Assembly (NCBI RefSeq): GCF_000283155.1
Contig: NW_004454179.1
Span: 6,818,585-6,882,584, forward strand
Source: Ceratotherium simum simum
Lineage: Eukaryota; Chordata; Mammalia; Perissodactyla; Rhinocerotidae
DNA: 64,000 nt
Reading direction: 5' to 3'
The position numbers and the translations under genes were made by a program. The notes below the pieces were generated by a model that was given only the letters and a program-made list of their open reading frames with translations, made no database searches and was not told where the DNA came from. Positions 25,616 through 38,624 of this stretch are shown here, piece after piece. Every line of letters starts with the position of its first letter. The stretch's first letter is position 1.

Positions 25616-26065
25616 TATTAGTTTCTTGTGGCTGTTGTGACAAATTACCACAAACTTGGTGACTTAAAACAACAGAAATTGCTTCTTTCACAGTTCAGGA
25701 GGCCAAAAGTCCTAAATCAAGGCATTGGCAGGGTCTAAAATCGAGGTTTTGGCAGAGCCATGCTCCCTCTGAAGGCCTGGGGGAGAATCCTTCCTTGCCT
25801 CTTCCAGCTTCTGGTGGTTCCAGGCATTGCTTGTTGGCTGCATAACCCAAATCTGTCTCCACCTTTACATGGCCTTCTCCTATCTTTCCCATGTCTCTTA
25901 TGAGGACACTTGTCACTGGATTTAGGGTCCACTCACATACTCCACGATGATCTCATCTTGACATTATATCTGCAAAGACCCTTTTTCCAAATTAGGTCAC
26001 GTTCACAGGTTCCAGGGGTCAAGACATGGACATGCCTTTTTGGGAGCCACCACTGAATCCACCCC
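25616..26065 (-). repeat. MaLR-type solo LTR
   Basis: GACAAATTACCACAAACTTG, GGCAGAGCCATGCTCCCTCT, CTTATGAGGACACTTGTCAC and GGGAGCCACCACTGAATCCA follow the order of a reversed MaLR LTR. Confidence 0.65.
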
Positions 26066-26394
26066 AAGTCTAGGGATTTATTTTTTTCCCTTCACACTTT
26101 CCAGGTGGGATCTCTTGCCCTCCCAATTCCCATCCAGGTTAGCCCAGCCCCCTTGGAGATCTTTCAGTCGTGTGGAGCTCATGGGAGTTAAACAAAGGTC
26201 ATGAGAAAAATGGTTCCTTTCTTCTGCTGATCCATATAAGAATCCCGAACCAGTCCTTTCACATACATTAAATATATTTTCTTTAGCAAACTGAGTGCTG
26301 TTACTTATGCTAAAACTATGGACAGTTTTTCTTTACCCTAAGGACCAAAGGTTACATCCCAAGGAGGAGGGAATTATTTCTGAAGTGCCCAGAA

Positions 26395-26527
26395 TATATT
26401 AAGTGCTGTTATATTATCTCTTTTAATTCTCATACCAACCCTCGGTCTTACAGTCCATTTTCTCTACTTTAGAGAATAGAAAACTGAGACTCAGAGAGAT
26501 TAGTAACTTGTTAAAAATCACACAGTA
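26395..26527 (-). repeat. MIR SINE cut by an ERE
   Basis: Reverse MIR with AGAAAACTGAGACTCAGAGA and AAATCACACAGTA. An ERE interrupts it directly afterwards. Confidence 0.7.
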
Positions 26528-26782
26528 GAGCCAGCCTTGATGATCTAGAGGTTAAAGTTTGGCACTTTCACCGCTTCGGTGGCCCAGGTTCGTTTCCCAG
26601 TCAGGGAACACCACCACCCATCTGTCAGTTGCCATGCTGTGGCAATGGGTCACATAGAAGAACTAGAAGGACTTACAACTAGGATGTACAACCACCCACT
26701 GGGGCACTGGAGAGAAAAAAGACAGAAAGATTGGCAACAGATGTTATCTCAGGGCAAATCTTTCCCTGCAAAAAAAGAAAAA
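26528..26782 (+). repeat. ERE-type SINE (older subfamily)
   Basis: GAGCCAGCCTTGATGATCTAG to an A tail, with CCAGGTTCGTTTCCCAGTCA as a degraded B box. Target-site duplication AAAATCACACAGTA at 26514-26527 and 26783-26796. Confidence 0.88.
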
Positions 26783-27059
26783 AAAATCACACAGTAACTA
26801 CAGGGGTCCGACTCTGTCAAACCCAACAGCCCTTAGATCTTGCCTCTACACCAAACTGCCTTTTGGATTTTTATAGGTAAGTGCAGCACAGAGACAGTAA
26901 ATGACTCAGAGGTCACTAATAACAGCATCAGGACCAGAAGTTTGGTTTCATCTGCCAGTTCGTTGTCCTTCCCACCACATCACGCTCTCTGCTCAGAACA
27001 GAGAGTGGCATTTCAGGTGACAGAAAGACATGCACCCTCATTGAGCTCATACAGAACCT

Positions 27060-27245
27060 GAACTTCGGAGTCGGAGCCCGAGTCTCTTCCAGCTCCACTG
27101 CCTGATGACAGATGCTCCTGGACCAGTCATTTGGAAACTCTGAAGATCAGCTTCCTCACCTGTAAAATGAAATGATAATGACACCCACCTCTGCATTGTT
27201 GGGAGGATTAGAGAACGCATGCTAAAGTATGTGGTGTGAAGGTGT
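27060..27245 (+). repeat. MIR SINE
   Basis: CTTCCTCACCTGTAAAATGA, GATAATGACACCCACCTC and GGGAGGATTAGAGAACGCATG fit MIR. Confidence 0.7.
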
Positions 27246-27309
27246 TCCCCAAATGGTACCTATGACAACTATTTATATTACAATCCAATGTCTCTGTAAA
27301 ATTAGAGAT

Positions 27310-27540
27310 TTTTTTTTAATTATAAAAGAAAAAGTAATTCATGTTTATGGTAAAGAGTATAAAGTAATTCCTCCCCCCTCACAAAAGATCCCAGTGCTAG
27401 TCCCTGGAAGTAGCTACTGTTAACAGTACCTTAAATATCATTCCACAAATTTTCTATGCATTTGGAAGTATATATATCCATTTGTTACACAGGTAGGCTC
27501 ATACAAGTTCACAGCTTGCTTTTTTACTAAATAATTGTCC
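27310..27540 (-). repeat. L1 3' UTR fragment
   Basis: AGCTACTGTTAACAGTACC, TTTCTATGCATTTGGAAG and CACAGCTTGCTTTTTTAC resemble a reversed old L1 3' UTR. Confidence 0.5.
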
Positions 27541-28053
27541 TGGCTGTGTTCTCCAGGAAGCAGACTCAGAGATGGACTTTAGCATGCAGAATGCTTACTA
27601 GAGAGTGCTCTTGGGATAACATCTGTGGAAGGGAGGGCAGGAGCAGGAGTGGGCAGAGGGAGATGTCAAGATTGTGGATAGCCTCAGCCAACCCCACCAT
27701 GGCTCTGGAATTCAATAGACCATCAGAATTGTCACATGCCGTGTTGGTCCCAAAGGCCTGGACCTTTACCACCCCCACCCCCCACTATCAGTGGGCCAGC
27801 CTGGACAGGGCATGCCCTTGGACAAGGCAGCACTCTGCAGCTGAGGCCGTCTCTGAAGGCAATGATGGCTGAAGGCTGTTGGTCAACAGCCCTCCCTGCA
27901 GCTGGACAAGTCCTTCTGAAAGGGGCTCTGTCAGCACATCCTGCACCAGCACATGCAGCACCACCTCAGGTAACACTGGGATGACTTGGTAAGACAGAGC
28001 CCAAAGCTGCCCGCAAATGCCACAGGAGAACTCCGATGAAATAACAGTATCCC

Positions 28054-28307
28054 GGGGCCAGCCAGGTGGCGCAGCGGTTAAGTGCGCACCCTCCACTTCG
28101 GCAGCCCAGGGTTCACAGGTTTGCAGGTTCGGACTCAGGGCGTGCATCTACGCACCGCTTGTCAAGCCATGCTGTGGCAGCGTCCCATCTAAAGTCGAGG
28201 AAGATGGGCACGGATGTTAGCCCAGGGCCAATCTTCCTCGGCAAAAAGAGAAGGATTGGCATTGGATGTTAGCTCAGGGCTAATCCTCCTCACACACACA
28301 CAAAAAG
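28054..28307 (+). repeat. ERE SINE (long-tail type)
   Basis: GGGGCCAGCCAGGTGGCGCAG to a CA/A tail, with two GATGTTAGCYCAGGGC units in the 3' half. Target-site duplication AAATAACAGTATCCC (15 bp) at 28039-28053 and 28308-28322. Confidence 0.95.
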
Positions 28308-28959
28308 AAATAACAGTATCCCACTGCCCTGGGCAACTTGTCTAACAGCTGGAAGACTCCAGCCCTGTAGACCCAGTGAGTCTGGCTGCACGGGGCTGTG
28401 TTAACTTTAAATTAGTTTTATGTGAGTTTTTACTATCTGAGGACAGTCACCATCACTTTGTCTTCCCCTTTTGACAGCAGAACTTCTGCTTCCTCTTTGG
28501 CTGGGATGTATGGTGAAGGGCTGCGGGAGGCCACAGGATTAAGTCTCAAGGCACATTTCTCTGACAAATAATGAAAACAGAAAGTGGCTGAGGATTCCTA
28601 TCCTATAAAAGACAAGCACAAAGGGTCACTCATTTACGGGCAATGGGACCTTTCTGTCCACTTCCCCTTTCCATGGTCTTTTAGTATCTTTCTTTGTTCA
28701 GCACTTGCTGAATCAAATCCCTAGGTAAGAATTTGGGGCCATTGCGCTGTGGTCTGAAAAGACAGATGCTACTACTCTGCCCAGGCTATGCCCCCAAAGG
28801 GGGCTGCTATGTAACTCAGCACACTCGAGTGGTGGCCCCACATCTTCCCCAGCCTTCCCCCCCACCCAAACTTAGACATCCATTCATCCGTAGAAAGGCA
28901 AAGATTGGGAGGGGATATACCAAACTTCATCCTGGGGATGGAGACCTGCTTGAAAGCAA

Positions 28960-29576
28960 GAATTAGACTTTAATCAATATTACTGGTGGGAATGTACTAT
29001 TTCAAACCTTTTTGAAAAACAGTTTGGCAGTTTCTTATAAAGTTAAACAAATACAGTAGAGCCAGGCATTCCACTCCTAGATAAATGAAACCCCATATTC
29101 ACACAATGACTTGTACATGAATGTTCATAGCAGCTTTATTCATACATAATAGCTCAAGTTGGAGACAACCCAATGTCCATCAGATAAAAAATTGTGATAT
29201 ATTCTAACAATGGAATACTAATCAGCAGTAAAAAGGAATAAACCATTGATATACACAAAACATGAATGAATCTCAAAAATATGCTGAAGGAAAGAAATCA
29301 GACACAAGAGTGTAAACTGTATGATTCCATTTATATGAAACTCTAAGAAAATCAATTTAATCTATAATGACAGAAAGCAGATCCATGGTTGCCTGGAGCT
29401 AAAGGTAGAGGGGAACTGACTACAAAAGGGCATAAAGGAACTGATGGAAATATACTGTGTCTTGACTATGGTGGTGATTACATGGATATATAAATTTGTC
29501 AAAATTCATCAAAATATCTACTTTATATGAATGGATTTCATTGTATGCAAATTATTCCTCAAAAAAGTTGATTAAA
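28960..29576 (+). repeat. L1 3' end, cut by an ERE
   Basis: AGTTTGGCAGTTTCTTATAA, CAGCTTTATTCATACATAAT, GGAATACTAATCAGCAG and the AAATTATTCCTCAAAAAAG end are typical of L1M 3' sequence. The last bases are duplicated on the far side of the ERE. Confidence 0.85.
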
Positions 29577-29820
29577 GGGGCCGGCCCGGTGGCGCAAGCA
29601 GTTAAGTGCGCGCGCTCCGCTGCGGCGGCCCGGGGTTCGCTGGTTCGGATCCCGGGCGCGCACCGACGCACTGCTGGCAAGCCATGCTGTGGCGGCGTCC
29701 CATATCAAGTGGAGGAAGATGGGCACGGATGTTAGCCCAGGGCCGTCTTCCTCAGCAAAAAAAGAGGAGGAATGGCGGATGTTAGCACAGGGCTGATCTC
29801 CTCACAAAAAAAAAAAAAAA
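29577..29820 (+). repeat. ERE SINE, well preserved
   Basis: Begins GGGCCGGCCCGGTGGCGCAA and ends in a long A tail. Target-site duplication AAAAAAGTTGATTAAA (16 bp) at 29561-29576 and 29821-29836. The CpG-rich head suggests a fairly young insertion. Confidence 0.96.
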
Positions 29821-30108
29821 AAAAAAGTTGATTAAAAAATAAAATATGTAGGCAAGAATATTAAAGAAAAATGTGGGAAGTAAATGAAACCAGGGACTTT
29901 TGACTTTCCGGCTATTTTAACACTGTAATTTACATTAAAACCATGTGATAAATATTAGAAAAGCTGTTAATGTAAATCATTCTATTAATAACAGAGTATA
30001 ACCCCAAGATCACCTCAGTAAGTGCTAAGAAGGTATTTAATTAAAATTAAGACTCACTTTCCAGAAACAAAAATAATGAATAGAAACTAGTAATAGAAAA
30101 TTTCCTTA

Positions 30109-30379
30109 GGGGCCATCCCGGTGGCATAGTGGTTAAGTTTGCGTTTTCCACTTTGGTGGCCCAAGGTTCACCAGTTTGGATCCTGGGCACAGACCTACTC
30201 ACGGCTCATCAAGCCATGCTGAGGCAGCCTCCCACATAGAAGAATTAGAAGGACCTACAACTAGGATATACAACTATGTACTGGAGCTTTGAGGAGAAAA
30301 CAAAAAAAAAAGAGGAAGATTGGCAACAGATGTTAGCTCAGGGCCAATCTTCCTGAAAAAAAAAAATAAAAAGGAAAAC
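30109..30379 (+). repeat. ERE-type SINE
   Basis: GGGGCCATCCCGGTGGCATAG with a degraded B box (GTTTGGATCCTGGGC) and an A-rich tail. The flanks AAAATTTCCTTA and AAAATTTTCTTA are an imperfect target-site duplication. Confidence 0.9.
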
Positions 30380-30387
30380 AAAATTTT

Positions 30388-31460
30388 CTTAACCTGATAA
30401 AGATTATCCATCAGAAACCGAGAGCAAACAGCAAATGTAATGGTGAAACAAGCATTTCAATTACAAATGCCTACTAACATCTATGATTCAACATTGTACT
30501 GGAGGACCATTCTAGAGTCATCACTGGGACTCAACAAGTGAGGTATATGTATCCTAGGAGATACGTACATACATACATCCTGGGAAATGTACTGTAAGAA
30601 TGTGGGCACATATTTGGTTATCATAATGATCAAGGATATGATAATGGCAAACATCGGGTAGGGGCCAAAGACACTAGATATTTACAATTCAAAGGACAGT
30701 TCCACAAATCAAAAGATTATCCCACGTTCCACACAACTTTCTGATGTCCTACTCTGTTTTACATATAAACGCAAAGCATTTTTTGCAAGGATTTAATATA
30801 TACTGAAAATTTTCCAGGAATGAAACTATGACATAATTTGAGGGAATATTGTACTCTGTTTTTTTCCAAATTTTACCAAGAGTTGTTGACCATTTAGAAA
30901 AATATTGTTTCCTGTAGCACCACTGTAGATATCTGAATAGCCTATACAACACACCCTGTGTCAGTCCAAATTTGTACTTGTCACATTCCCAGTGGTAATG
31001 TTCTTAGATGGAAGCATCTGACAACTTCATTATGGCTGTTAGTATATTTGTGTCCCAAATGTTGACATATTGAAATAATGCTATCTTATTATAAAATACT
31101 TTTCCTTTAGTTCTCACATTACATTATGGCATAATAATGATGGTTCAGAAATCATGAGATTAAGTAGTTTATATTACCTATGAATTTCATTTCAGATTAG
31201 TAAAGACGCTGTTACATCATTTTTGTTATAAATATGATGGAATTGAGAACCATTGTTCTAGTGCAACAAGCAAAGTAACTGAGGGAAAATATAGGAAAGG
31301 AAAATAGAAGCTGTTTGCCAGAGATATAGTTGTATTCTTAGAAAACTCAAGAAAGTCAACTAAAATCCATTAGAATTGGTAACAGAGATTACCATGGTAG
31401 CAGTTACAGGATAAATGTGAAAGGTCAGATTGATGGTAATATATAAACATGCAATGGTTT
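30388..31460 (+). repeat. L1 ORF2 remnant with a 0.7-kb insertion
   Basis: L1 reverse-transcriptase text is present at 30388-30545 (AACATTGTACTGGAGG) and resumes at 31262-31460 (GGAAAATATAGGAAAGGA, GTATTCTTAGAAAACTCAAG). The segment between them does not match L1 and I could not name it. Confidence 0.65.
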
Positions 31461-31602
31461 TATTTTTCTTGATAAATATCAACTTTGCTTTGCAAGCCTC
31501 ACTCCCCATCCTAACCCTAGCTAGCAGAGATGGGGTGGAGCGTGGTGATGAAGACTAAGTATTGCCCATGAGTGTCTCTTCTGCTACACGTAGATTTCAC
31601 TC

Positions 31603-31696
31603 CATGTGGTAGAGATGCAGAGACGGGCTGGTGAGTGGGGGAGATTCTCCCTCTCACCCTCTCTCCTCTCTGTTTCCTGGGCCAAAGCTCTCAGCA
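31603..31696. repeat. 94-bp direct repeat, left of gap
   Basis: These 94 bases are repeated exactly at 31797-31890, on the other side of the N gap. See the findings: probable assembly artefact. Confidence 0.97.
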
Positions 31697-31796
31697 NNNN
31701 NNNNNNNNNNNNNNNNNNNNNNNNNNNNNNNNNNNNNNNNNNNNNNNNNNNNNNNNNNNNNNNNNNNNNNNNNNNNNNNNNNNNNNNNNNNNNNNN
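31697..31796. other. Assembly gap of 100 N
   Basis: Exactly 100 N, the conventional length for a gap of unknown size. Confidence 0.99.
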
Positions 31797-31890
31797 CATG
31801 TGGTAGAGATGCAGAGACGGGCTGGTGAGTGGGGGAGATTCTCCCTCTCACCCTCTCTCCTCTCTGTTTCCTGGGCCAAAGCTCTCAGCA
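31797..31890. repeat. 94-bp direct repeat, right of gap
   Basis: Identical to 31603-31696. Confidence 0.97.
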
Positions 31891-32194
31891 GAAGGGGACT
31901 AGACCACAATAATGGATCTTCAGCAAGAAAGGTTTTGCCCCTGGGCCGCAATTATTCCTCTGTTGTGTTCTTTTCCATTCTTGTTAAAGAGGAGGAGGAG
32001 GAGAGAGAGGAAAGGAGAAAGAAAAATTTTTAAAGAAAGTAAAAGCAGAATAGTAAAATAAAGAAGGAAAAGGGGTATGGGCATGCTTAGAAAAGAGAAG
32101 AATATGCTCTGAAATATTAAAGTACTTGGCTCACTTGGGGGGGTAGGGGAGGCCGGGGGGCATTATAGATGACTTTTACTTTATACAGCTCTAT

Positions 32195-32760
32195 ATTTTA
32201 AAAACTTTACAATATGATCCAGCAACTTGACTCTTAGGTGTATACCCAAGATAAATGAAAACATATGTCCACAAAAAACTGTACACAAATGTTCATAGCA
32301 GCATTATTCCTAATAGCCAAAAAGTGGAAATAACCCAAATGTCCATCAACTGATGAATGAATAAATAAAATGTGGCATATCCATATGGTGGAATATTATT
32401 TGGCAATAAAAAGAAATGAAATATTGATATGTGCTACAACATAGATGATCTTTGAAAACATTATGCTAAGTGAAAGAAGCCAGTCTCATATTATATGATT
32501 ACATTTATATGAAAAGTCCAGAATAGGCAAATCTATGACAGAAAGTAGAGTAGTAGTTGCCCAGGATTGGGGGAATGGGGAGAGTGGGGAATAATAGCTA
32601 AGGGATACAAGGTTTCTTTGGGGGGTAATGTTCTAGAATTGATTGTGGTGATGGATGCACATATCTGTGAATATACTAAAAGCCATTGAACTGTACATTT
32701 TAAATGGGTCAACTATATGCTATGTGAATTATGTCTCAATAAACTGTTAATAAAAACTTT
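32195..32760 (+). repeat. L1 3' end
   Basis: TACAATATGATCCAGCAACTTG, GCAGCATTATTCCTAATAGCC, GGAATATTATTTGGCAATAA and the TTATGTCTCAATAAACTG end show an old L1 3' terminus. Confidence 0.88.
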
Positions 32761-32889
32761 ACAAAGAGCATGCATTACTTTTATACTAATAAAAGTTAGT
32801 GATTTTATCTGTTAAATGTACATATTATCATATAGATTTGTTATATATTAAAGATTTGCCCCCAAAATACCCAAACTATTATGATAGGA

Positions 32890-33605
32890 CTCTGCCTTGA
32901 GTCCCCTGGATAATTACTCTTATAAGCAGGTAGGTTATCTAACAAAAGTGGGAGGGAATATAATGCAATATTGGCAAAAAGAAAAGCAACATACAGCAGT
33001 GAACAAAATGGAGAATCCGGAAATAGACTCAGCTAAATATAAACTCATTACATGATAGCGTAAGCTTTTTAAAACTCTTTAGAAAGGGTGAGGACACTTT
33101 CTTTAATGAATGGTGTTAGAATTAATTAGACAGTGATTTGTGGAGGAAAGTAAATCAGATCTGTATCTTACAACATACTGCAAAAAGATACTCCAGATCG
33201 ATTGAAGTGTTAAATATAAAAATCATATTAAATAAAATCAAAAAGAAATGAGAATGGAGTATTTGTCAGATCTGTGGAGGATCGGTAACTTTCTCAACTC
33301 TAAAAGCAATGGAAAAGTATCATTAAAGCCAGACATTCAAATACATAAAATTTTTCACTTCTACACCTTGGCAATTAAACAAAATTAAGATAAAAAGCCC
33401 TCAGATTAAAATATATTTATTAAAAAAAAGACAGGATTAATAGAAATGTCTCATTCTAGCTATGAAAAGAAAAAAAATAACCCAGTTGGTAAATAGACAA
33501 AGGAAATGAAGAGACAATTCGCATTAGGAGAGCTAATAGTAAACAGACATATATAAAAAGGCTAATAATTGCTAGTAATCAAAGAAATGCAAATTAAAGC
33601 ACCTG
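32890..33605 (+). repeat. L1 ORF2 C-terminal remnant
   Basis: The order AATGGTGTTAGAATTAATTAG, AATGAGAATGGAGTATTTG, AGACATATATAAAAAGGC and CAAAGAAATGCAAATTAAAGC follows the end of a forward L1 ORF2, with many stops. Confidence 0.65.
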
Positions 33606-34257
33606 CACTCTGAACGCTGGCACCATCGTATTAACTTACGTGGATGCCTTAGATCCTGGGCCCTTACTTTCTTCAGCAAATAGACCTGGTTTTCCCTTCT
33701 CTCATTTGGGAAGAGCTAAATTTGTGCTCACATACTAAAACCTCCTGATCTACACTAGGTTAAAATTAGCTCCCATTTATTCTCCTTTTTTCCCCACCTT
33801 CACATTCCACATCTTTTCTGGAAAAAAAAAAAAGTTAATCAACATGTGTAAAAACACACTGCTTCCAATTCTTCTGTTTTTTCTCTTTTAAGTAAGCAAG
33901 TGATAAATCTATAAAGCATACATAAATGAACTTTTTAACCTGGGAGCTGCCAGATGTCTCATAATTCCTTCAGACACGGTTCAGCAGGCCTGCAAAGCGG
34001 CTCTGATAGGAGAGACAGCTCCCAGCACTTACAGCTCTCCCTGACTCCCAATCCTTGCCTTGCGTTCTTCCCAAGACCCCTGCTATCACCCCTACTCAGC
34101 ATCACTCCATGAACCCTTTCTCCTTCCTCCAACTTGGTGCTTCCCACAGATTTGCATGAGACAACGTGGACAGTGCCTCTCTGAAATGGACCCTTCGAGC
34201 CTCTTGTTTGACTCTTGTAGCATATTCCTCCTCCCTTTTATAAAAAAAGGTATTCAC
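33606..34257. other. Intergenic, no supported gene
   Basis: Unique-looking flank of the L1 insertion at 34271-40934. Confidence 0.5.
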
Positions 34258-34499
34258 TGTTTTGTTTTTACTTATTTTTTTTATTGTGGTCACATTGGTT
34301 TATAACATTGTATAAATTTCAGGTGTTCATTATATCATCATTATCTTTCGATTTCTGTGTAGATTACATCATGTTCACCACCCAAAGACTAATTGCAATC
34401 CATTACCATACACATGTGCCCAACCATCCCTTTCACTCTCCTCCCTCCCCCCTTCCCCTCTGGTAACCACCAATCAGATCTCTGTCTCTATGTGTTTGT

Positions 34500-37400
34500 T
34501 TGTTGTTGTTTTATCTTCTACTTATGAGTGAGATCATACGGTATTTGACTTTCTCTCTCTTACTTATTTCGCTTAGCATAACACCCTCAAGGTCCATCCG
34601 TGGTATCACAAATGGCGAGATTTCATCCTTTTTTATGGCTGGGTAGTATTCCACTGTGTATATATACTACATCTTCTTTCTCCATTCATCCTTTTATGGG
34701 CACCTAGGTTGCTTCCAAGTCTTGGCTATTGTGAATAATGCTGCAATGAACATAGGGGTGCACATATCTTTACACATTCATGTTTTCATATTCCAGCAGT
34801 GGAATAGCTGGATCGTATGATGGTTCTATTCTTAATTTTTTGAGGAATCTCCATACCATTTTCCGTAGAGGCTGCACCAATTTGCACTCCCATCAGCTGT
34901 GTATGAGAGTTCCCTTTTCTCCATGTCCTCTCCAACACTTGTTATTTCCTGTCTTGTTAATTACAGCCATTCTGATGGGCATGAGGTGATATCTCATTGT
35001 AGTTTTGATTTGCATTTCCCTGATAGTTAGTGATGTTAGTGATGTTAGTGATAGTTAGATAGTTAGTGATGTCTTTTCATGTGCCTGTTGGCCATCTGTA
35101 TCTTCTTTGGAGAAACGTCTGTTCAGGTCTTTTGCCCATTTTTAAATTGGGTTGTTACTTCTTTGTTGTTGTTGAGATGAATGAGTTCTTCATATATTTT
35201 GGATATTAACCCCTTATCAGATGTATGGTTTGCAAATATCTTCTCCCAATTGTTAGGTTGTCTTTTTGTTTTGTTGATGGTTTCCTTTGCTATGCAGAAG
35301 ATTTTTAGTTTGACGTAGTCCTATTTATTTATTTTTTCCATTGTTTCTCTTGCTTGGTCAGACATGGTACTTGAAAATATACTGCTAAGACCGATGTCAA
35401 AGAGCATATTGCCTACGTTTTCTTCGAGAACTTTTATGGTTTCAGGTCTTACATTCAAGTCTTTAATCCATTTTGAGTTAATTCTTGTGTATGGTGTAAG
35501 ATAATGATCTACTTTCATTCTTTTCCATGTGGCTGTCCAGTTTTCCCAACACCATTTATTGAAGAGACCTTCCTTTCTCCATTGTATGTTCTTGGTTCCC
35601 TTGTCAAAAATTAGCTGTCCATAGATGTGTGGGTTTATTTCTGGGCTCTTGATTCTGTTCCATTGATCTGTATGTCTGTTTTTGTGCCAGTACCATGCTG
35701 TTTTGGTTACTATAGCTTTGTAGAATATTTTGAAATCAGGGAGTGTGATAACTCCAGCTTTGTTCTTTTTTCTCAGGATTCCTTTAGCTATTTGGGGTCT
35801 TTTGTTGTTCCACATAAATTGTAGGATTCTTTATTCTATTTCTGTGAAAAATGTCATTGGAACTTGGATAGGGATTCCATTGAATCTGTAGATTGCTTCA
35901 GGAAGTATGGACATTTTAACTATGTTAATTCTTCCAATGCAAGAGCATGGAATACCTTTCCATTTCTTTGTGTCTTCTATTTCTTTCAACAATGTTTTAT
36001 AGTTTTCAGTGCACAAGTCTTTCACCTCTTTGGTTAAGTTTATTCCTAGGTGTTTTATTCTTTTTGTTGCAATTGCAAATGGGATTGTATTCTTAATTTC
36101 TCTTTCTGCTACTTCACTGTTAGTGTATAGAAACACAACTGATTTTTGTATGTTGATTTTGTATCCTGCAACTTTACCATAGTCATTTATTATTTCTTTT
36201 TGTGTGTGTGTGTGAGGAAGATCAGCCCTGAGCTAACACCTGCCAATCCTCCTCTTTTTGCTGAGGAAGACTGGCCCTGGGCTAACATCCATGCCCATCT
36301 TCCTCTACTTTGTATGGGACGTTGCCACAGCACGGCTTGACAAGCGGTGCGTCGGTGCGCGCCTGGGATCCGAACAGGCGAACCCCAGGCCGCCGCAGCA
36401 GAGCATGCGCACTTAACCACTTGCGCCACCGGGCCAGCCCCTGTTTATTATTTCTAAAAGTTTTTTTGTGGATTCTTTAGGGTTTTCTGTATATAAAATC
36501 ACGTCATCTGCAAATAGTGACAGTTTCACTTCTTCTTTTCCAATTTGGATACATTTTATTTCTTTTTCGTACCTGATTACTCTGGCTAGGACTTCCAATA
36601 CTATGTTAAATAAGAGTGGTGAAAGTGGGCATCCTTGTCTGGTTGCTGTTCTTAGAGGGATAGCTTTCAGTTTTGCTCCATTGAGAATGATATTAGCTGT
36701 GGCTTTGTCATACACGGCCTTTATTATGTTGAGGTACTTTCCTTCTATACCCATTTTATTCAGGGTTTTTATCATAAATGGGTGCTGTATCTTGTCAAAT
36801 GCTTTCTCTGCATCTATTGAGATGATCATGTGATTTTTATTCTTCATTTTGTTAATGTGGTGTACCACATTGATTGATTTGTGAATTGAACCATCCCTGC
36901 ATCCCTGGAATAAATCCCACTTGATCACTGTGGATGATCTTTTTAATGTATTGTTACATTCGATTTGCTAGTATTTTGTTGAGGATTTTTGCGTTGAGGT
37001 TCATCAGCAATATTGGCCTGTAATTTTCTTTTTTTGTGTTGTTCTTGTCTGGTTTTGGTGTCAGGGTAATGTTGGCTTCATAGAATGAGTTAGGAGGCTT
37101 CCCCTCCTCTTCAATTTTTTGGAAGACTTTGAGAAGGATAGGTATTAAATCTCCTTTGAATATTTGGTAGAATTCACCAGGGAAGCCACCTGGTGCTGGA
37201 CTTTTATTTTGGGGGAAGTTTTTGATTACTGTTTCGATCTCCTTCCTGGTGATTGGTCTATTCAAATTCTCTATTTCTTCTTGATTCAGTTTTGGATGGT
37301 TGTATAATTCTAAGAATGTATCCATTTCTTCTAGATTATCCAATTTGTTGGCATATAGCTTTTCATAGTATTCTCTTACAATCTTTTGTATTTCTGAGGT

Positions 37401-38624
37401 GTCTGTTGTAATTTCTCCTCTTTCATTTCTGATTTTATTTATTTGAGCCTTCTCTCTTTTTTCTTGTTGAGTCTGGCTAAAGGCTTATCAATTTTGTTTA
37501 TCTTCTCAAAGAAGCAACCCTTTGTTCCATTGATTTTTTCTTTTTTTTTTTTTTTGTCTCTATTTCGTTTATTTCTGCCCTGATTTTTATTATTTCCTTC
37601 CTTCTACTGATTTTGGGCTTTTTTCTTCTTTTTCCAGTTGCTTTAGGTGCACTGTTAGATTGTTTATTTGATATTTTTCTTGTTTGTTGAGGTAGGCCTG
37701 TATTGCTATAAGCTTCTCTCTTAGAACTGCTTTTGCTGTATCCTATAAATTTTGGCATGTTGTATTTTCATTTTCATTTCTCTCCAGGTATTTTTTTATT
37801 TCTCCTTTGATTTATTCGTTGACCCAATCATTGTTCAGTAGCATTTTGTTTAATCTCTGTATACTTGTGGTTTTTCCAATTTTCCTCCTGTAGTTGATTT
37901 CTAGTTTCATACTGTTGTGGTCAGAAAAGATCCTTGGTATTATTTCAATCTTCTGTAATTTATTGTGACTTGTTTTGTGGCCTAATATGTGATCTATCTT
38001 GAAGAATGCTCCATGTGCATTTGAAAAGGATGTGTATTCTGCAGTTTTTGGATGGAATGTTCTGTATATATCTGCTAAGTCCAACTGGTCTAATGTGTCA
38101 TTTAAGGCCAATGTTTCCTTACTGATCTGTTTGGATGATGTATCCATTGGTGTAAGTGGAGTGTTAAAGTCCCCTACTATTATTGTGTTGCTGTCTATTT
38201 CTCCTTTCATGTCTGTTAATAATTGCTTTATATATTTAGGTGCTCTTATGTTGGGTGCATAGATATTTATAAGTGTTATACCCTCTTGTTGGATTGTTCC
38301 CTTGATCATTATGTAGTGCCTCTCTTTGTCTCTTGTTATAGTTTTTGTTTTAAAGCCTATTTTGTCTGAAATAAGTATTGCTACCCCAGCTTTCTTTTCA
38401 TTGCCATTTGCATGGATATCTTTTTCCATCCCTTCACTTTCAGTTTGTGAATATCTTTAGGTCTGAAGTATATCTCTTGTATGCAGCATGTATATTTTTT
38501 TTAGCCTTTTTTCCCTTTAGCATTTCTTGTTTTTTTATCAATCGGCCACTCTATACCTTTTGATTGGAGCATTTAGTCCATTGACATTTAAAGTAGCTAT
38601 TGATAAGAATGTACTTATTGCCAT
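34500..38624 (-). pseudogene. L1 ORF2 (endonuclease and reverse transcriptase), broken
   Basis: This encoded the L1 replicase. The N-terminal endonuclease shows LNVNGLNAPIKR near 38590, VGDFNTPLTP near 38170 and FSDHNSMKLEI near 37900. The reverse transcriptase shows [15 protein letters not shown] near 36800, [12 protein letters not shown] near 36630 and the catalytic FADD near 36510. The C-terminal part holds [18 protein letters not shown] near 35680. An ERE at 36198-36443 interrupts it between the reverse transcriptase and the C-terminal region. Several frames are needed to read it through, so it is a pseudogene. Confidence 0.92.
36198..36443 (-). repeat. ERE SINE inside L1 ORF2
   Basis: Reversed ERE with GGATCCGAACAGGCGAACCC and a CGGGCCAGCCCC end. 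Target-site duplication TTTATTATTTCT at 36186-36197 and 36444-36455. Confidence 0.95.
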
